In this document: in pieces, positions 9,211 to 18,258 of the stretch
How the letters are laid out: every line of letters starts with the position of its first letter
Numbering within the stretch: position 1 is the stretch's first letter
NCBI RefSeq assembly: GCF_003576455.2
Contig: NZ_CP032869.1
Coordinates: 6,200,001-6,264,000, forward strand
From: Mucilaginibacter celer
Lineage (GTDB): Bacteria > Bacteroidota > Bacteroidia > Sphingobacteriales > Sphingobacteriaceae
Length of the DNA: 64,000 nucleotides
Reading direction: 5' to 3'
Program-made: the position numbers and the translations under genes
The notes under the pieces: generated by a model
Told to the model about the DNA's origin: nothing
Databases searched by the model: none
Seen by the model: only the letters and a program-made list of their open reading frames with translations

Positions 9211-9525
9211 ATGAACGAGATAACCGTACAGGAACTGAAAGAGAAGATCGACAACAAGGAAGATTTTCAACTGATTGACGTAAGGGAAGATTTTGAATAT
9301 GAAACCTCTAACATCGGCGGTGTGCTGATCCCGCTGGGTGGCGTACTGATCGAATCGGACAAGATATCGAAAGATAAACCGGTAGTGGTAATGTGCCGCA
9401 GCGGCAAACGCAGCGCAGCAGCCATTATGCAATTGGAGCAGCAAGGTTTTACCAACCTGACCAACCTGCGCGGCGGCATCCTTGCATGGCAGGCCGAAAT
9501 TGATCCCGAAATAAGCGTATACTAA
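9211..9525 (+). CDS. Rhodanese-like single-domain protein
   Basis: 104 residues forming one rhodanese domain. The active-site loop is CRSGKRSAAA with the catalytic Cys; LIDVREDFEYE is the conserved N-terminal motif and GGILAWQAEID the C-terminal one. Such proteins carry sulfur as persulfide. No signal peptide. A possible -7 element TACCTTTG lies at 9181-9188, upstream of the start. The next gene begins one base after its stop codon, so the two are very likely co-translated. Confidence 0.9.
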   Translation: MNEITVQELKEKIDNKEDFQLIDVREDFEYETSNIGGVLIPLGGVLIESDKISKDKPVVVMCRSGKRSAAAIMQLEQQGFTNLTNLRGGILAWQAEIDPEISVY

Positions 9526-9526
9526 A

Positions 9527-9745
9527 ATGGGCTTTAAGTTAGTGCTTAATGTGCTGTACACCATGGGTGTGGCACTGTGCTTTATTGTTGCCTATAAAAT
9601 GGCTACCGAAAAAAACTACCTGATTATGGCAGGTGCTATGGTTGTTGGTACGGTAGTTATATTTTTAAAGCTGAGGCTTTTAAAAGAGGTTAAAGAAGCG
9701 CAGCAGCCTCCGCAGAAACAGAATAAAGGCAAAGGAGTGAAGTAA
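9527..9745 (+). CDS. Small two-helix membrane protein, unknown function
   Basis: 72 residues with two hydrophobic segments (about 5-22 and 30-50) and a basic, Gln/Lys-rich tail. It is similar in layout to small DUF6358-type proteins as I remember them, which is a weak match. The ATG follows the rhodanese stop by one base (TAAAATG), which indicates an operon pair. A palindrome that could act as terminator begins 18 bp after its stop. Confidence 0.7.
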   Translation: MGFKLVLNVLYTMGVALCFIVAYKMATEKNYLIMAGAMVVGTVVIFLKLRLLKEVKEAQQPPQKQNKGKGVK

Positions 9746-9762
9746 TTAAACCTTGCCCGGGC

Positions 9763-9795
9763 AGACTTACGAAGTTTTTAAAACTTCGTAAGTCT
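9763..9795. repeat. 33-bp palindrome, left of the prohibitin operon
   Basis: Two 16-bp arms (AGACTTACGAAGTTTT and its complement) around one central base. It can act as a terminator for the rhodanese unit. An almost identical palindrome, differing only in the central base, lies at 11198-11230 on the other side of the next two genes. Confidence 0.85.
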
Positions 9796-9978
9796 TGACA
9801 TACCCTAACAAAACTAACTTTTCCCTGGCGCAAGTTTTGTGCGTCGGCAACAAGCTTCGGCTAACTTGTGCCCGCCCGCGTTGCCAGATACCTCGCTTGC
9901 ATAAATGTTGCAATCACCTCTTAAAATCATTCTTTCGCTTCTTACTTGCAACATCCAAAAAAAGCTTAACTTCATTAT

Positions 9979-10884
9979 ATGTTTATAGCAGTATTAGGAG
10001 TAATTGTGCTCATTGTGGGCATCGTGCTCAAACAATCGCCCCCACCCGCAGGGCGTTTTAGCGGCGTAGTAACCGGTGTTGGCATTGCCGTGGTAGCATT
10101 AGGTTTACTACTCAATATTTTTAAAGTAATTGAACCTGGCCAGGTTGGCGTGCAAACCCTTTTTGGCAAAGTGCAGGACCAGGTGCTTGAAAGCGGTCTG
10201 CATATTATAAACCCCGCCATGGAAATAACCGTTTTTGATGTGCAAACCCAAACCTACACTATGAGTGCAGTGAGTAACGAGGGCCAAAAAGAGGGCGACG
10301 ATGCCATCCGTGTACTATCATCAGACGGCCTGGAAGTAACCATCGACCTATCCGTACTTTACAAAGTTAAACCCGACAAAGCACCTTACATTATGCAGAA
10401 CATAGGCAAAAACTATGTTGATAAAATTGTAAGGCCGGTAGCCCGAACCGCGATTCGTGATAACGCGGTTGCCTACGCCGCGGTCGACCTGTACTCTACC
10501 AAGCGCCAGGAATTTCAGGATAAAATAAACCTGTACATCACCGCCAGCTTTGAAAAACGCGGACTGGAACTACAACAAATCCTGGTGCGGAACATTACTC
10601 TGCCTGCATCGGTAAGGGCCAGCATCGAATCGAAGATCAATGCCGAGCAGGATGCCCAGAAAATGCAATTCGTGCTGCAAAAAGAAAAACAGGAAGCCGA
10701 ACGTAAACGCGTGGAAGCACAAGGTATTGCCGATTACCAGCGCATTCTTTCGACCGGGCTATCGGATAAACAGTTGCAGTATGAGGCTATTAAGGCTCAG
10801 AAGGATATTGCGCTGTCGCCTAATACAAAGATCATTATCATTGGTGGAGGAAAGGGGAATCCTATTATGTTGAGTGATAAATGA
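9979..10884 (+). CDS. Prohibitin-family (SPFH/Band 7) membrane protein
   Basis: 301 residues. Two N-terminal hydrophobic segments (about 2-16 and 28-45) anchor the protein. The SPFH domain starts near 48 (VIEPGQVGVQTLFGKV) and runs to about 220; a coiled coil rich in Gln, Glu and Lys follows (AEQDAQKMQFVLQKEKQEA). The tail KIIIIGGGKGNPIML is short and glycine rich. Such proteins form large membrane rings that organise microdomains or protect proteases. The stop codon overlaps the next start (ATGA), so translation is coupled. Confidence 0.88.
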   Translation: MFIAVLGVIVLIVGIVLKQSPPPAGRFSGVVTGVGIAVVALGLLLNIFKVIEPGQVGVQTLFGKVQDQVLESGLHIINPAMEITVFDVQTQTYTMSAVSNEGQKEGDDAIRVLSSDGLEVTIDLSVLYKVKPDKAPYIMQNIGKNYVDKIVRPVARTAIRDNAVAYAAVDLYSTKRQEFQDKINLYITASFEKRGLELQQILVRNITLPASVRASIESKINAEQDAQKMQFVLQKEKQEAERKRVEAQGIADYQRILSTGLSDKQLQYEAIKAQKDIALSPNTKIIIIGGGKGNPIMLSDK

Positions 10885-11168
10885 TGACGGACGAAAAAGT
10901 GGAAATCAAAAAGATAGATAAACTATCAACGGCGCTATATTTTTATATCTTTTTAATTGTGGGAGTGATTATGGGGCATGCTGTTTCAGCAACAAATCTG
11001 GCCGGTCCGGGGTTGGATATGTTGTTTTTATTGGTGTTGGTGATAGGGATATTGTTCTTTCTTTACCGCTCTGTTTTCAATTTAATTAGATATGGTAAAG
11101 CTTTTTTGCCCAACCTGGCTTTGAACTTGTTTGTGTTGGTGGTGTTTATTGGGTTGTGTGCTATTTAA
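10881..11168 (+). CDS. Small integral membrane protein, unknown function
   Basis: 95 residues. After a charged start (MMTDEKVEIKKIDKLS) there are three hydrophobic segments, near 18-38, 47-65 and 76-94. No family recognised. It overlaps the prohibitin-like gene by 4 bases (ATGA), which suggests a subunit or partner of that protein. Confidence 0.7.
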   Translation: MMTDEKVEIKKIDKLSTALYFYIFLIVGVIMGHAVSATNLAGPGLDMLFLLVLVIGILFFLYRSVFNLIRYGKAFLPNLALNLFVLVVFIGLCAI

Positions 11169-11197
11169 AATTCGCTGACAGCCTGCAAAACGTGTTC

Positions 11198-11230
11198 AGA
11201 CTTACGAAGTTTTAAAAACTTCGTAAGTCT
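11198..11230. repeat. 33-bp palindrome, right of the prohibitin operon
   Basis: Same arms as the palindrome at 9763-9795 with A instead of T at the centre, so the two copies are reverse complements of each other. It lies between the convergent small membrane gene and the epimerase gene and could terminate both. Confidence 0.85.
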
Positions 11231-11244
11231 CCTTAAAATTGGGG

Positions 11245-12255
11245 CTAAAACCTCAATCCCAACCCGTCATCCTCATTCAAAATATACTTCCCATCGGCAA
11301 ACTCAGGCATTATGTACGGGTTATTGCTCACCAAAAACGGCCCGTCCAAATCAACCCAATCTGCCTGCGGGGCAATGGCTAAGCCTGCCAGGGCGGCGCA
11401 GCTGGTTTCGGTCATGCAGCCTATCATTATTTTTAAATCCAGCTCGCGGGCTTTGTCTATCATTCGCTTTGCTTCATACAGCCCGGCCGATTTCATTAGT
11501 TTAATATTGATGCCGGTGTAAACGCCTCTGGCTTTTTCCACATCTTCAAACCGTTGTACGGCTTCATCTCCAATAATATGAATTGGGCTGCGTTCGGTAA
11601 GCCAGGCGTTACTATCCGGGTCGGTTTTTAGCATGGGCTGTTCTATCAGTTGTACGCCTTGCTCTTGTAGCCAGTAGGTCATATCGAGGCTTTGCTGTAA
11701 ATCTGTCCAGCCCTGGTTGGCATCCACATACAGCGGCACATCGGTAACTGAGCGAATGGTGGTGATCAATTCCTTATCGGTATCGCGGCCCAGCTTTACT
11801 TTAATCACTTTAAAACCTTCGGCTTCTTTTATTTTTTTGATGATCATTTCGGGCGTATCAATGCCGATAGTGAAACTGGTAACTGGCATCAACGCCGGGT
11901 TGCTACCTAATAATTGCCAGCAGGGCTTGCCTTTCAGTTTACCATCTAAATCGTGCAGGGCAATATCAATGGCCGCTTTAACAGCGGGATTACCGGGGGC
12001 GATGCTATCCAGATACCTGATGATCGACCCAAAATCAAAAGGATAGCTGAATTCGCTAATATCAACCTTATTCAAAAAATCCGTAGCCGTTTCGTGGCTT
12101 TCGCCCATGTAGGGCACCATAGATGCCTCGCCGTAACCGGTTTTACCATCATGATTGATCTGCACCAGCATTACCGGCGTTGAGGTGCGCGAAAATTTGG
12201 CTATTGTAAATGCATGCTTCAACTGAAGCTCGTAGGGTTGATATGTCAGTTCCAT
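11245..12255 (-). CDS. Dipeptide epimerase (enolase superfamily; L-Ala-D/L-Glu epimerase type)
   Basis: 336 residues from the chosen start. Members invert the stereocentre of the second residue of dipeptides, often in recycling of murein peptides. The KxK motif is seen in FKVIKVKLG, metal-binding Asp and Glu in LYVDANQGW, QLIEQPM and IIGDEAV, and the second Lys in INIKLMKSAGL. The DxD loop near the C-terminus, DWVDLDGPFL, specifies dipeptide epimerases. The ORF extends to 12321, but MELTYQPYEL (ATG at 12253-12255) is the family start. A -7-like TAGCTTTG (12265-12272 on this strand) lies just upstream, giving a very short leader. Confidence 0.88.
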   Translation of the reverse strand: MELTYQPYELQLKHAFTIAKFSRTSTPVMLVQINHDGKTGYGEASMVPYMGESHETATDFLNKVDISEFSYPFDFGSIIRYLDSIAPGNPAVKAAIDIALHDLDGKLKGKPCWQLLGSNPALMPVTSFTIGIDTPEMIIKKIKEAEGFKVIKVKLGRDTDKELITTIRSVTDVPLYVDANQGWTDLQQSLDMTYWLQEQGVQLIEQPMLKTDPDSNAWLTERSPIHIIGDEAVQRFEDVEKARGVYTGINIKLMKSAGLYEAKRMIDKARELDLKIMIGCMTETSCAALAGLAIAPQADWVDLDGPFLVSNNPYIMPEFADGKYILNEDDGLGLRF

Positions 12256-12264
12256 GTTAAAAAC

Positions 12265-12304
12265 CAAAGCTAAAATTTTAGTACCAAAATCGTGCTTATC
12301 TTTG
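12265..12304. promoter_or_regulatory. Divergent -7 elements of the epimerase and DUF-type gene
   Basis: TAGCTTTG on the minus strand (12265-12272) and TATCTTTG on the plus strand (12297-12304) match TAnnTTTG. Each ends about 6-10 bases before the chosen start codon, which implies nearly leaderless mRNAs. A clear TTTG at the usual -33 distance is absent on both strands, so this is a moderate call. Confidence 0.5.
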
Positions 12305-12309
12305 CGGCC

Positions 12310-13299
12310 ATGCCGGCACAAATTTATTCACCGTTCACCAACTTTAACTTCAGTAATAATAAATGCTTCCTTACGGGCCAAAATGTTAACCCTACAGAAG
12401 AGCGTATCCAGGTTTTTCCGCAATGGCTTATGAGCCGCTACGAGCTGGAAGATAAGCCTTTTAAATTGCTTGACGAAAGTATGGCCACCTACAAAGACCT
12501 GAAGCTACCCTGCACTGCCGAGGTAAATGAGCGATATATCGAGCCTCTCGAAAACGAAATAGCTGCTGCCTTTGATGGTGGTTATGAAGCTGTGAAGGCC
12601 TTAGATGAAAACAAGCTGTTTCAATGGGCCGGTAAATTATTGTACGGTATTATTTTTAATGAGGTTCAGGCCGGTATTAAGTTACAGCATTCGCAGGGGG
12701 AAGAGTTTAATATTTCGCAATCTATCATCCATAAATTCAATAACCTGCACATGATGTTGCAGAGTTTGAATTTACCCATAGAGTTTGATGGTTTTAAGCC
12801 TTACAGCCTGGTATTATTTAAGGTAGATAATGCTGATAATGTTTTTGGCTACCGCGACGAGATCAATACCATGACTTTCTCGTTACGGGTTAACGATTTC
12901 GGCCTGATTATTTGCCTGCAGGATAACGGAGCCAACGCCCGTTACCACCAGGAAGCGCTGGATAAAATTGCCGGCCAAACCCTGCATCCAATCCAGTTTG
13001 AGGAGTTGAATGCCCGCTTTTTTTACTCGGCCTACCTGTTTAACCGCCTGCCCGAGTATGATATTTTTACCATTGAGGATACCATATCGATAGAGGCCCT
13101 GCCCCTCCGCGGTACCAGCAGCAAACCCCTGTTTGATGACTGGATGAATAAAACCTATGGCCAGGTACTGGAAAACTTCTGGAAAAACTGGGGATTCCTG
13201 CTGTTAGAGATCATCAGGAATCCCGAAAAACCTATGAGTTTTTTATTTGATGCTGACGGTAGTTTTAAAAACGGAAATGCTCTGGAGCTTCCGAAATAA
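12310..13299 (+). CDS. Conserved protein of unknown function
   Basis: 329 residues from the chosen start (MPAQIYSPFTNF). Without signal peptide or membrane segments; soluble and slightly acidic. The N-terminal part carries KCFLTGQNV with a single Cys, which resembles the beginnings of HNH-like or zinc proteins, but no complete motif follows. No family recognised. The upstream in-frame ATG at 12292 would lie before a -7 box (12297-12304), so the second ATG is preferred. Its last 35 bases overlap the 3' end of the convergent rhomboid gene. Confidence 0.7.
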   Translation: MPAQIYSPFTNFNFSNNKCFLTGQNVNPTEERIQVFPQWLMSRYELEDKPFKLLDESMATYKDLKLPCTAEVNERYIEPLENEIAAAFDGGYEAVKALDENKLFQWAGKLLYGIIFNEVQAGIKLQHSQGEEFNISQSIIHKFNNLHMMLQSLNLPIEFDGFKPYSLVLFKVDNADNVFGYRDEINTMTFSLRVNDFGLIICLQDNGANARYHQEALDKIAGQTLHPIQFEELNARFFYSAYLFNRLPEYDIFTIEDTISIEALPLRGTSSKPLFDDWMNKTYGQVLENFWKNWGFLLLEIIRNPEKPMSFLFDADGSFKNGNALELPK

Positions 13300-13897
13300 T
13301 CCGCTGAATAAACTCGCCCAAAACATGGTGGTTAAAAACGATGGTGATCATCAGGCCACTTATAGCGCCAAAAAAGTGCGCGTCGTGGTTAATCTGATCG
13401 CGCGAGTATTTCGAGGCGTAATGGCAGTATACCAGGTATAAGATTCCAAATACCCAAAACCAGATGGCCACAGGAATAGGAAAAATCAGGATCTTATTCC
13501 AGGGATCGAATAAGATGGTGCTGAAAATTACGGCACTTACCGCGCCCGAAGCACCAAGGCTAAAATAATTATAATCGTTTTTATGCTTAACCACCGTTGG
13601 CATATCGCTTAGGATAAGACTCAACACATACAGCATTCCAAATTGCCAATGCCCGATAACCGGCTCGAGGTTGAAAGCAAAAAAGTAATACGACAGCATG
13701 TTGAAAAATAAATGCATCCAATCGCGGTGAATCAGTCCGCTGGTAATTACGGTGTGGATATCCTTGCCCCGGTAAACCGTGTATGGGTGCAGCATCATCC
13801 GGCTGTACAGGTTGTTGTTTGAAAATGCCAGTAATGAAGTAATAATAGTTATAATAAAAATAACGCAGGCCACGGGGGCCGTTTGCAGAGCTTCCAT
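13265..13897 (-). CDS. Rhomboid-family intramembrane serine protease
   Basis: 210 residues with about six membrane segments. The catalytic Ser is Ser117 in LGASGAV and the catalytic His is His174 in NHDAHFFGAISG. HLFFNM (His62, Asn66) forms the oxyanion-side motif of helix 2. Such proteases cut substrates within the membrane. The 5' end abuts the M14 peptidase gene (the peptidase stops one base after this start, read on the plus strand), so the two are likely co-transcribed. The 3' end overlaps the opposite-strand gene by 35 bases. Confidence 0.9.
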   Translation of the reverse strand: MEALQTAPVACVIFIITIITSLLAFSNNNLYSRMMLHPYTVYRGKDIHTVITSGLIHRDWMHLFFNMLSYYFFAFNLEPVIGHWQFGMLYVLSLILSDMPTVVKHKNDYNYFSLGASGAVSAVIFSTILFDPWNKILIFPIPVAIWFWVFGILYLVYCHYASKYSRDQINHDAHFFGAISGLMITIVFNHHVLGEFIQRIISEAPEHFRF

Positions 13898-15643
13898 TTA
13901 TTTGAGATCGAGTTTAGTTTCAGTTAAGATACGGCCCAGGGGGTAACGTAAAAATGTTTTTTCAAAATAAGGCGAATTGCGGTATACCCAAAACAATTGC
14001 GCTTCGGCGCTTTGGGCCAGTTTGGGATCGTTCTTTTTAGCCTCTTCCAGTTTTTGTTTGATGGAGGGATCTTTTTTGATCAGGTCGGCGGCAATATCCT
14101 CAAATACATAGTCTGAAAAATACTCCTTTTCGCTCAGCATCGAATCAAAAAAGTTCCAGGTAAAAAACGAATCCACACCCTGTGGCTCCAGCGTTTCCAC
14201 GATATAACGGTTAATGGGCTGGTTAGTATATACCACATAATCGCCGCTGTAAAATTTAACAGGCATATCAACCGGATTAAGTTTTACACCGCTATGCATA
14301 TAGTGGCCTTCAAAAGGGCGGGGAGCGGTTTTGTAATCGGCAATGTAATATATCTGCAGTTTAAGCGTGGTGTCATGTGCCAGTTGTTTCATCTGTACGC
14401 CGTTCAGCTTAAACAGATCAATGATTTTACCCCACGCCTGTGGAATTACATAAGCCAGCGGCTTATCGGCTGTGGCGGTAACTTTATAGCTGTTAAAATA
14501 TTTGATTGTTTTGGTGTAGGGTTTATCCCTGTCGTAATATAAACGCTGTAAACCGCTTACCTCGCTGGTTTTGTATTTGGCTTCGTAGCCTTTAAAGGTG
14601 ATGGTATCCACCCGGCTGTTATCAACCGCCCAGCCCATGGCAAAAGTTTTTTGTTTACTTACATCTTCATCAGCCTTGCGTTTCAGTTCGCCTACCAGTT
14701 TGGCATCGCGTTGATTGATCTCTATCAGGTGCTGCATAAAATCATAAGTGGCATACACGCGCTTATCAAAAGGTTTAAGCATGTGGGTTTCGGTAATATA
14801 GCTGATGATATTATGCTGGGCCGTAAAGCCGGTGGCAAAACGGGGTGTTTCTAAAAAGCTAACAATGCCCGAGTCGGGGAGGCCTTCTTCACCTGCACCA
14901 TACGGGATCATTTCATACCCGCTTTTTTTCATTTTACTATACAGGTACGGGGTGAGTGTTTTGGTGGTATAATCGGCCAGGATGGGGTTTTGCTTATCCT
15001 TTTGGGTTTCAATCAGCGTCATCACATACTGGTAATCGGCACCATCGCTGGTATGGTTATCTAAAAAGATCTCCGGTTTCCAGGTAGTCAAAATTTGCGT
15101 AAACGTCAGGGCATTGCGGCTATCGGCCTTAATAAAATCGCGGTTCAAATCAAGGTTACGGTAATTGCCCCTGAAGCCATAAGCCGAAGGGCCGTTCTGG
15201 TTAACGCGGCTTAAACCACGGTTAAGGCTGCCATCAATATTGTAGAGGGCTATAAGGCAAATCACCACATCTTTGGGCAGGGCATTGTTTTTAAGCATAT
15301 CGCGCACCAGCATCATACTGGCATCAATACCCTCCGGCTCGCCGGGGTGGATGCCATTGTTGATGAGCAGTACCCGTTTGTTTTGCTTTTTGATGAGTGT
15401 AGGATCAAATACTTTATCTTTGGATAACACGATCAGCGTTAATGGTTTGCCGACATCGGTAGTACCATAGTTAATGAGCCGCATTTGTTGCGGGTATAGT
15501 TTGTTAAGTTTTTGATAGTAATCAATAACCTCGGGGTAGGTGGCCGTATAGTTTTTATCCTTGCTTAACTCAAAAGGCGTAAGCTGGGCTTTTGCCTGCA
15601 GGGCGATAAAATAAACCAGTAATGCTGATAAAAATCTCTTCAT
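13898..15643 (-). CDS. M14-family zinc carboxypeptidase, secreted
   Basis: 581 residues with signal peptide (MKRFLSALLVYFIALQAKAQ). The zinc ligands are in NNGIHPGEPEG (HxxE) and, further on, in LDNHTSDGADY. The N-terminal third corresponds to the peptidase fold; the C-terminal half, about 330-581, is an extension I cannot assign. It is probably periplasmic or outer-membrane associated. The downstream rhomboid gene starts directly after it with no gap, which indicates an operon. Confidence 0.88.
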   Translation of the reverse strand: MKRFLSALLVYFIALQAKAQLTPFELSKDKNYTATYPEVIDYYQKLNKLYPQQMRLINYGTTDVGKPLTLIVLSKDKVFDPTLIKKQNKRVLLINNGIHPGEPEGIDASMMLVRDMLKNNALPKDVVICLIALYNIDGSLNRGLSRVNQNGPSAYGFRGNYRNLDLNRDFIKADSRNALTFTQILTTWKPEIFLDNHTSDGADYQYVMTLIETQKDKQNPILADYTTKTLTPYLYSKMKKSGYEMIPYGAGEEGLPDSGIVSFLETPRFATGFTAQHNIISYITETHMLKPFDKRVYATYDFMQHLIEINQRDAKLVGELKRKADEDVSKQKTFAMGWAVDNSRVDTITFKGYEAKYKTSEVSGLQRLYYDRDKPYTKTIKYFNSYKVTATADKPLAYVIPQAWGKIIDLFKLNGVQMKQLAHDTTLKLQIYYIADYKTAPRPFEGHYMHSGVKLNPVDMPVKFYSGDYVVYTNQPINRYIVETLEPQGVDSFFTWNFFDSMLSEKEYFSDYVFEDIAADLIKKDPSIKQKLEEAKKNDPKLAQSAEAQLFWVYRNSPYFEKTFLRYPLGRILTETKLDLK

Positions 15644-15729
15644 AAAAAGCTGTAATGCTCAAATATAGTTTAAGTATGGTAAAGCGGGAGGGTGTAAGGG
15701 GATTTTTACGGGGTGAAGTACACAATTTA

Positions 15730-15822
15730 GTCATGCCGAACTTGTTTCGGCACCCATTATATAAGGTGTACGCTATGCATCTTCACTTGTCCTGTGGGAT
15801 CCTGAAACAAGTCCAGGATGAC
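15730..15822. repeat. GTCATGCCGAACTTGTTTCGG dispersed inverted repeat (copy 1)
   Basis: It starts with GTCATGCCGAACTTGTTTC and ends with GAAACAAGTCCAGGATGAC, an imperfect inverted repeat of about 25 bp per arm, with a short spacer including GTCCTGTGGGAT. A second copy lies at 23788-23885. It fills the gap between the M14 and MmcQ/YjbR genes. Confidence 0.8.
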
Positions 15823-15828
15823 GTTTTC

Positions 15829-16182
15829 TTATAACTCTGTTATCTCCGCCTGCACTTTCTTCGGCAAACTTTTCACCACCTGCTCATACGAGTGGTCAAT
15901 CATTTCGCAAAGTTGCTTGCGGGTAAGCGAGCCGTTCATGTACACGGTATTCCAGAGTTTTTTGTTCATGTGGTAGCCTGGCTGTACTTCGGGGTAGCGT
16001 TCGCGGAGTTCTACGGCCCATTCGGGGTCGCATTTTACATTAAACCTGTCGCCGGTTTGCAGGTTGGTGAGCAGGAACAGTTTTTCGGCAATTTTAAATA
16101 CAAGGGTATCTTCGCCAAAGGGGAAACCCTCTGTAGCACCCGGTTTTTGCAGGCAGTAATCGCGCAGTTCTTCTATGTTCAC
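15829..16182 (-). CDS. MmcQ/YjbR family protein
   Basis: 117 residues. Typical features are the start NIEELRDYCLQKPG, EGFPFGEDTLVFKI and the HMNKKLWNTVYMNG segment. The fold is CyaY-like/DNA-binding-like; cellular function is not established. It starts with GTG; the stop codon TAG of the upstream barrel gene shares its last base with this start (TAGTG), so translational coupling is likely. Confidence 0.88.
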   Translation of the reverse strand: MNIEELRDYCLQKPGATEGFPFGEDTLVFKIAEKLFLLTNLQTGDRFNVKCDPEWAVELRERYPEVQPGYHMNKKLWNTVYMNGSLTRKQLCEMIDHSYEQVVKSLPKKVQAEITEL

Positions 16183-16925
16183 TATCTGAAATTGCGTACC
16201 AGTTTGGTGTATGATACTGTGTTGCCAAAGTTGTATTTAAAGCCGAGGGTAAACATGGCAAACTGATCGGGGGCGTTGTTTTTAAATTTTTGCGAGTTAT
16301 CGTTATAACCATCAAGCCCTTCGCCAAAAGTATAGGCATGTTGATAACCAAGGGTTATGGTATAACCCACCTGGTCGTAATCATCGTATATTTTAAATTC
16401 GTAGCCCAGGCGTATAGGAACCATCAGGTTAACGCTGCTGTTTTTACCCGGGAAAACATAAGTATTGGGGCCGTTATACAAATAAAGATTGGTGCGTTGG
16501 ATATCATTCCCTTTCATGCTATTGGATATTGCACCGATACCGGTTCCTATGTAAAAATTTTTAATGGCGTTTAAAAAAAAGCTATTGTCGTAATCAATTA
16601 TCTCACCCATCTGCATGTCGGCATGCAGTACAAGAGCTTTATAATGGTTTTTTGAATACCGGCCATACAGATCTTTATCGGGAGTGCGCCCGCCGCCTTC
16701 AAGCGTGCCAAACTGTATTTCAAGACTCATAGGCACATACGGGCTGTAATTGTAAGTTAAATTCAGGCTTCCGCCCGGATGCGCCACCTGCCTGTTAAGA
16801 TCATCATAACCACGGCCGTAACTCGCACCGAAACCGGCACCCCATTCATAATAGTTAAAACCACTCTGGGCCTTTGCCATTGCCGAGGCTGCAAGCAAAA
16901 CAAAAAGCAGAAAATATTTTTTCAA
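16182..16925 (-). CDS. Outer-membrane beta-barrel-like protein
   Basis: 247 residues with signal peptide (MKKYFLLFVLLAASAMAKAQ). The mature part is rich in alternating hydrophobic and aromatic residues and ends with GFKYNFGNTVSYTKLVRNFR, as expected for a small porin-type barrel. Function unknown. Its stop overlaps the GTG start of the MmcQ/YjbR gene by one base. Confidence 0.75.
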   Translation of the reverse strand: MKKYFLLFVLLAASAMAKAQSGFNYYEWGAGFGASYGRGYDDLNRQVAHPGGSLNLTYNYSPYVPMSLEIQFGTLEGGGRTPDKDLYGRYSKNHYKALVLHADMQMGEIIDYDNSFFLNAIKNFYIGTGIGAISNSMKGNDIQRTNLYLYNGPNTYVFPGKNSSVNLMVPIRLGYEFKIYDDYDQVGYTITLGYQHAYTFGEGLDGYNDNSQKFKNNAPDQFAMFTLGFKYNFGNTVSYTKLVRNFR

Positions 16926-17007
16926 TGTATAATTTTAATCAATATTTACAATTGGCTCCGGTTTAGGTCGGCAAGCCTTTATTATGCTACTAATATAATA
17001 GCTTTAT

Positions 17008-18258
17008 ATGAATTTCAGCTCATCTATTACATTCACTGTAGCCGAACGTTTTTTGCGTTACGTTACTATTGATACGCAATCAGACCCTGCTTCGGTTTCA
17101 TTTCCATCAACAGAAAAACAAAAAGACTTGGGCAGGTTATTGGTTGATGAACTACAGGCCATGGGGGTAAACGATGCTCATTTAGATGAGTGGGGCTATG
17201 TATATGCCACTATCCCTTCTAATACAGATAAAGATGCACCGGTGATCTGTTTCTGCTCGCACATGGATACTGCGCCCGATTGCAGCGGCACCAATGTAAA
17301 ACCTATAGTACATCAAAATTACCAGGGCCAAGATTTAATATTGCCTGATGATACTACCCAGGTAATCAAAATGGCCGAGCATCCCGACTTAAAAAATCAA
17401 TTAGGTAAAGATGTAATAACAGCCAGCGGCACAACGCTGCTCGGTGCCGATAACAAGGCGGGGGTTGCCGAAATTATGGATGCCTGCTATCAACTTGTTA
17501 ATCACCCCGAAATAAAACACGGCACCATCAGAATTTTATTTACGCCCGACGAAGAAGTAGGCCACGGAGTTGACCATGTGGATATAGCCAAATTAGGTGC
17601 TTTTGCGGGTTACACCATGGACGGCGAAAGTGCCGGAAACATGGAAAACGAAACATTTTCGGCCGATGGTGCAAGGCTTACCATTCGGGGTGTAAGTTCG
17701 CACCCGGGTTTTGCTAAAGGTAAAATGGAAAGCGCCATTAAAATAGCCGGGCAAATTATTGCTGCTTTGCCTGATGAGTTGTCGCCCGAGCATACCGAAG
17801 GCATGCAGGGTTTTGTACACCCGGTGGGCATGGAAGGGCATGTAGAAACGGCTACGATAGATTTTATTATCCGCGATTTTGATGAGGCGAAACTGGCCGG
17901 GCATGTGGATGTAATTCGTAAAACGGCCGATGATGTATTAAGAGCATTCCCCGGCTCGAGCTATGATATAGCCGTAAGCCAGCAGTACCGCAATATGAAA
18001 GGCGTGCTTGATCAAAACCCGCAGATTGTGGAATATGCCATGGAAGCCATTAACCGTACAGGGCTTACCGCTAAACTGTGCAGCATCCGGGGCGGTACCG
18101 ATGGCTCCCGTTTATCATTTATGGGCCTGCCCTGTCCTAATATTTTTGCCGGCGAACATGCTTTTCATGGCCGGCACGAATGGGTATCGGTACAGGATAT
18201 GCAAAAAGCCGTGGAGACCATTTTGCACCTTTGTATGATTTGGGAAGAAAGAAGTTAA
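17008..18258 (+). CDS. pepT: Peptidase T (tripeptide aminopeptidase, M20B)
   Basis: 416 residues, the usual PepT length. The enzyme removes the N-terminal residue from tripeptides in the cytoplasm. Zinc ligands are visible in CSHMDTAPD, LLGADNKAG and FTPDEEVGHG (the Glu of DEE is the catalytic base), DGESAG and EHAFHGRHEW. The lid domain lies at about 215-325. The ATG at 17008 (MNFSSSITFTVAERFLRYV) is consistent with the family start. It is monocistronic: a repeat follows and the next gene starts 113 bp on. Confidence 0.94.
   Translation: MNFSSSITFTVAERFLRYVTIDTQSDPASVSFPSTEKQKDLGRLLVDELQAMGVNDAHLDEWGYVYATIPSNTDKDAPVICFCSHMDTAPDCSGTNVKPIVHQNYQGQDLILPDDTTQVIKMAEHPDLKNQLGKDVITASGTTLLGADNKAGVAEIMDACYQLVNHPEIKHGTIRILFTPDEEVGHGVDHVDIAKLGAFAGYTMDGESAGNMENETFSADGARLTIRGVSSHPGFAKGKMESAIKIAGQIIAALPDELSPEHTEGMQGFVHPVGMEGHVETATIDFIIRDFDEAKLAGHVDVIRKTADDVLRAFPGSSYDIAVSQQYRNMKGVLDQNPQIVEYAMEAINRTGLTAKLCSIRGGTDGSRLSFMGLPCPNIFAGEHAFHGRHEWVSVQDMQKAVETILHLCMIWEERS

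Noticed and set aside
9795..10061. 88-residue ORF upstream of the prohibitin-like gene
   Set aside because: Overlaps the start of the conserved SPFH protein; Cys/Arg/Leu-rich sequence without protein character.
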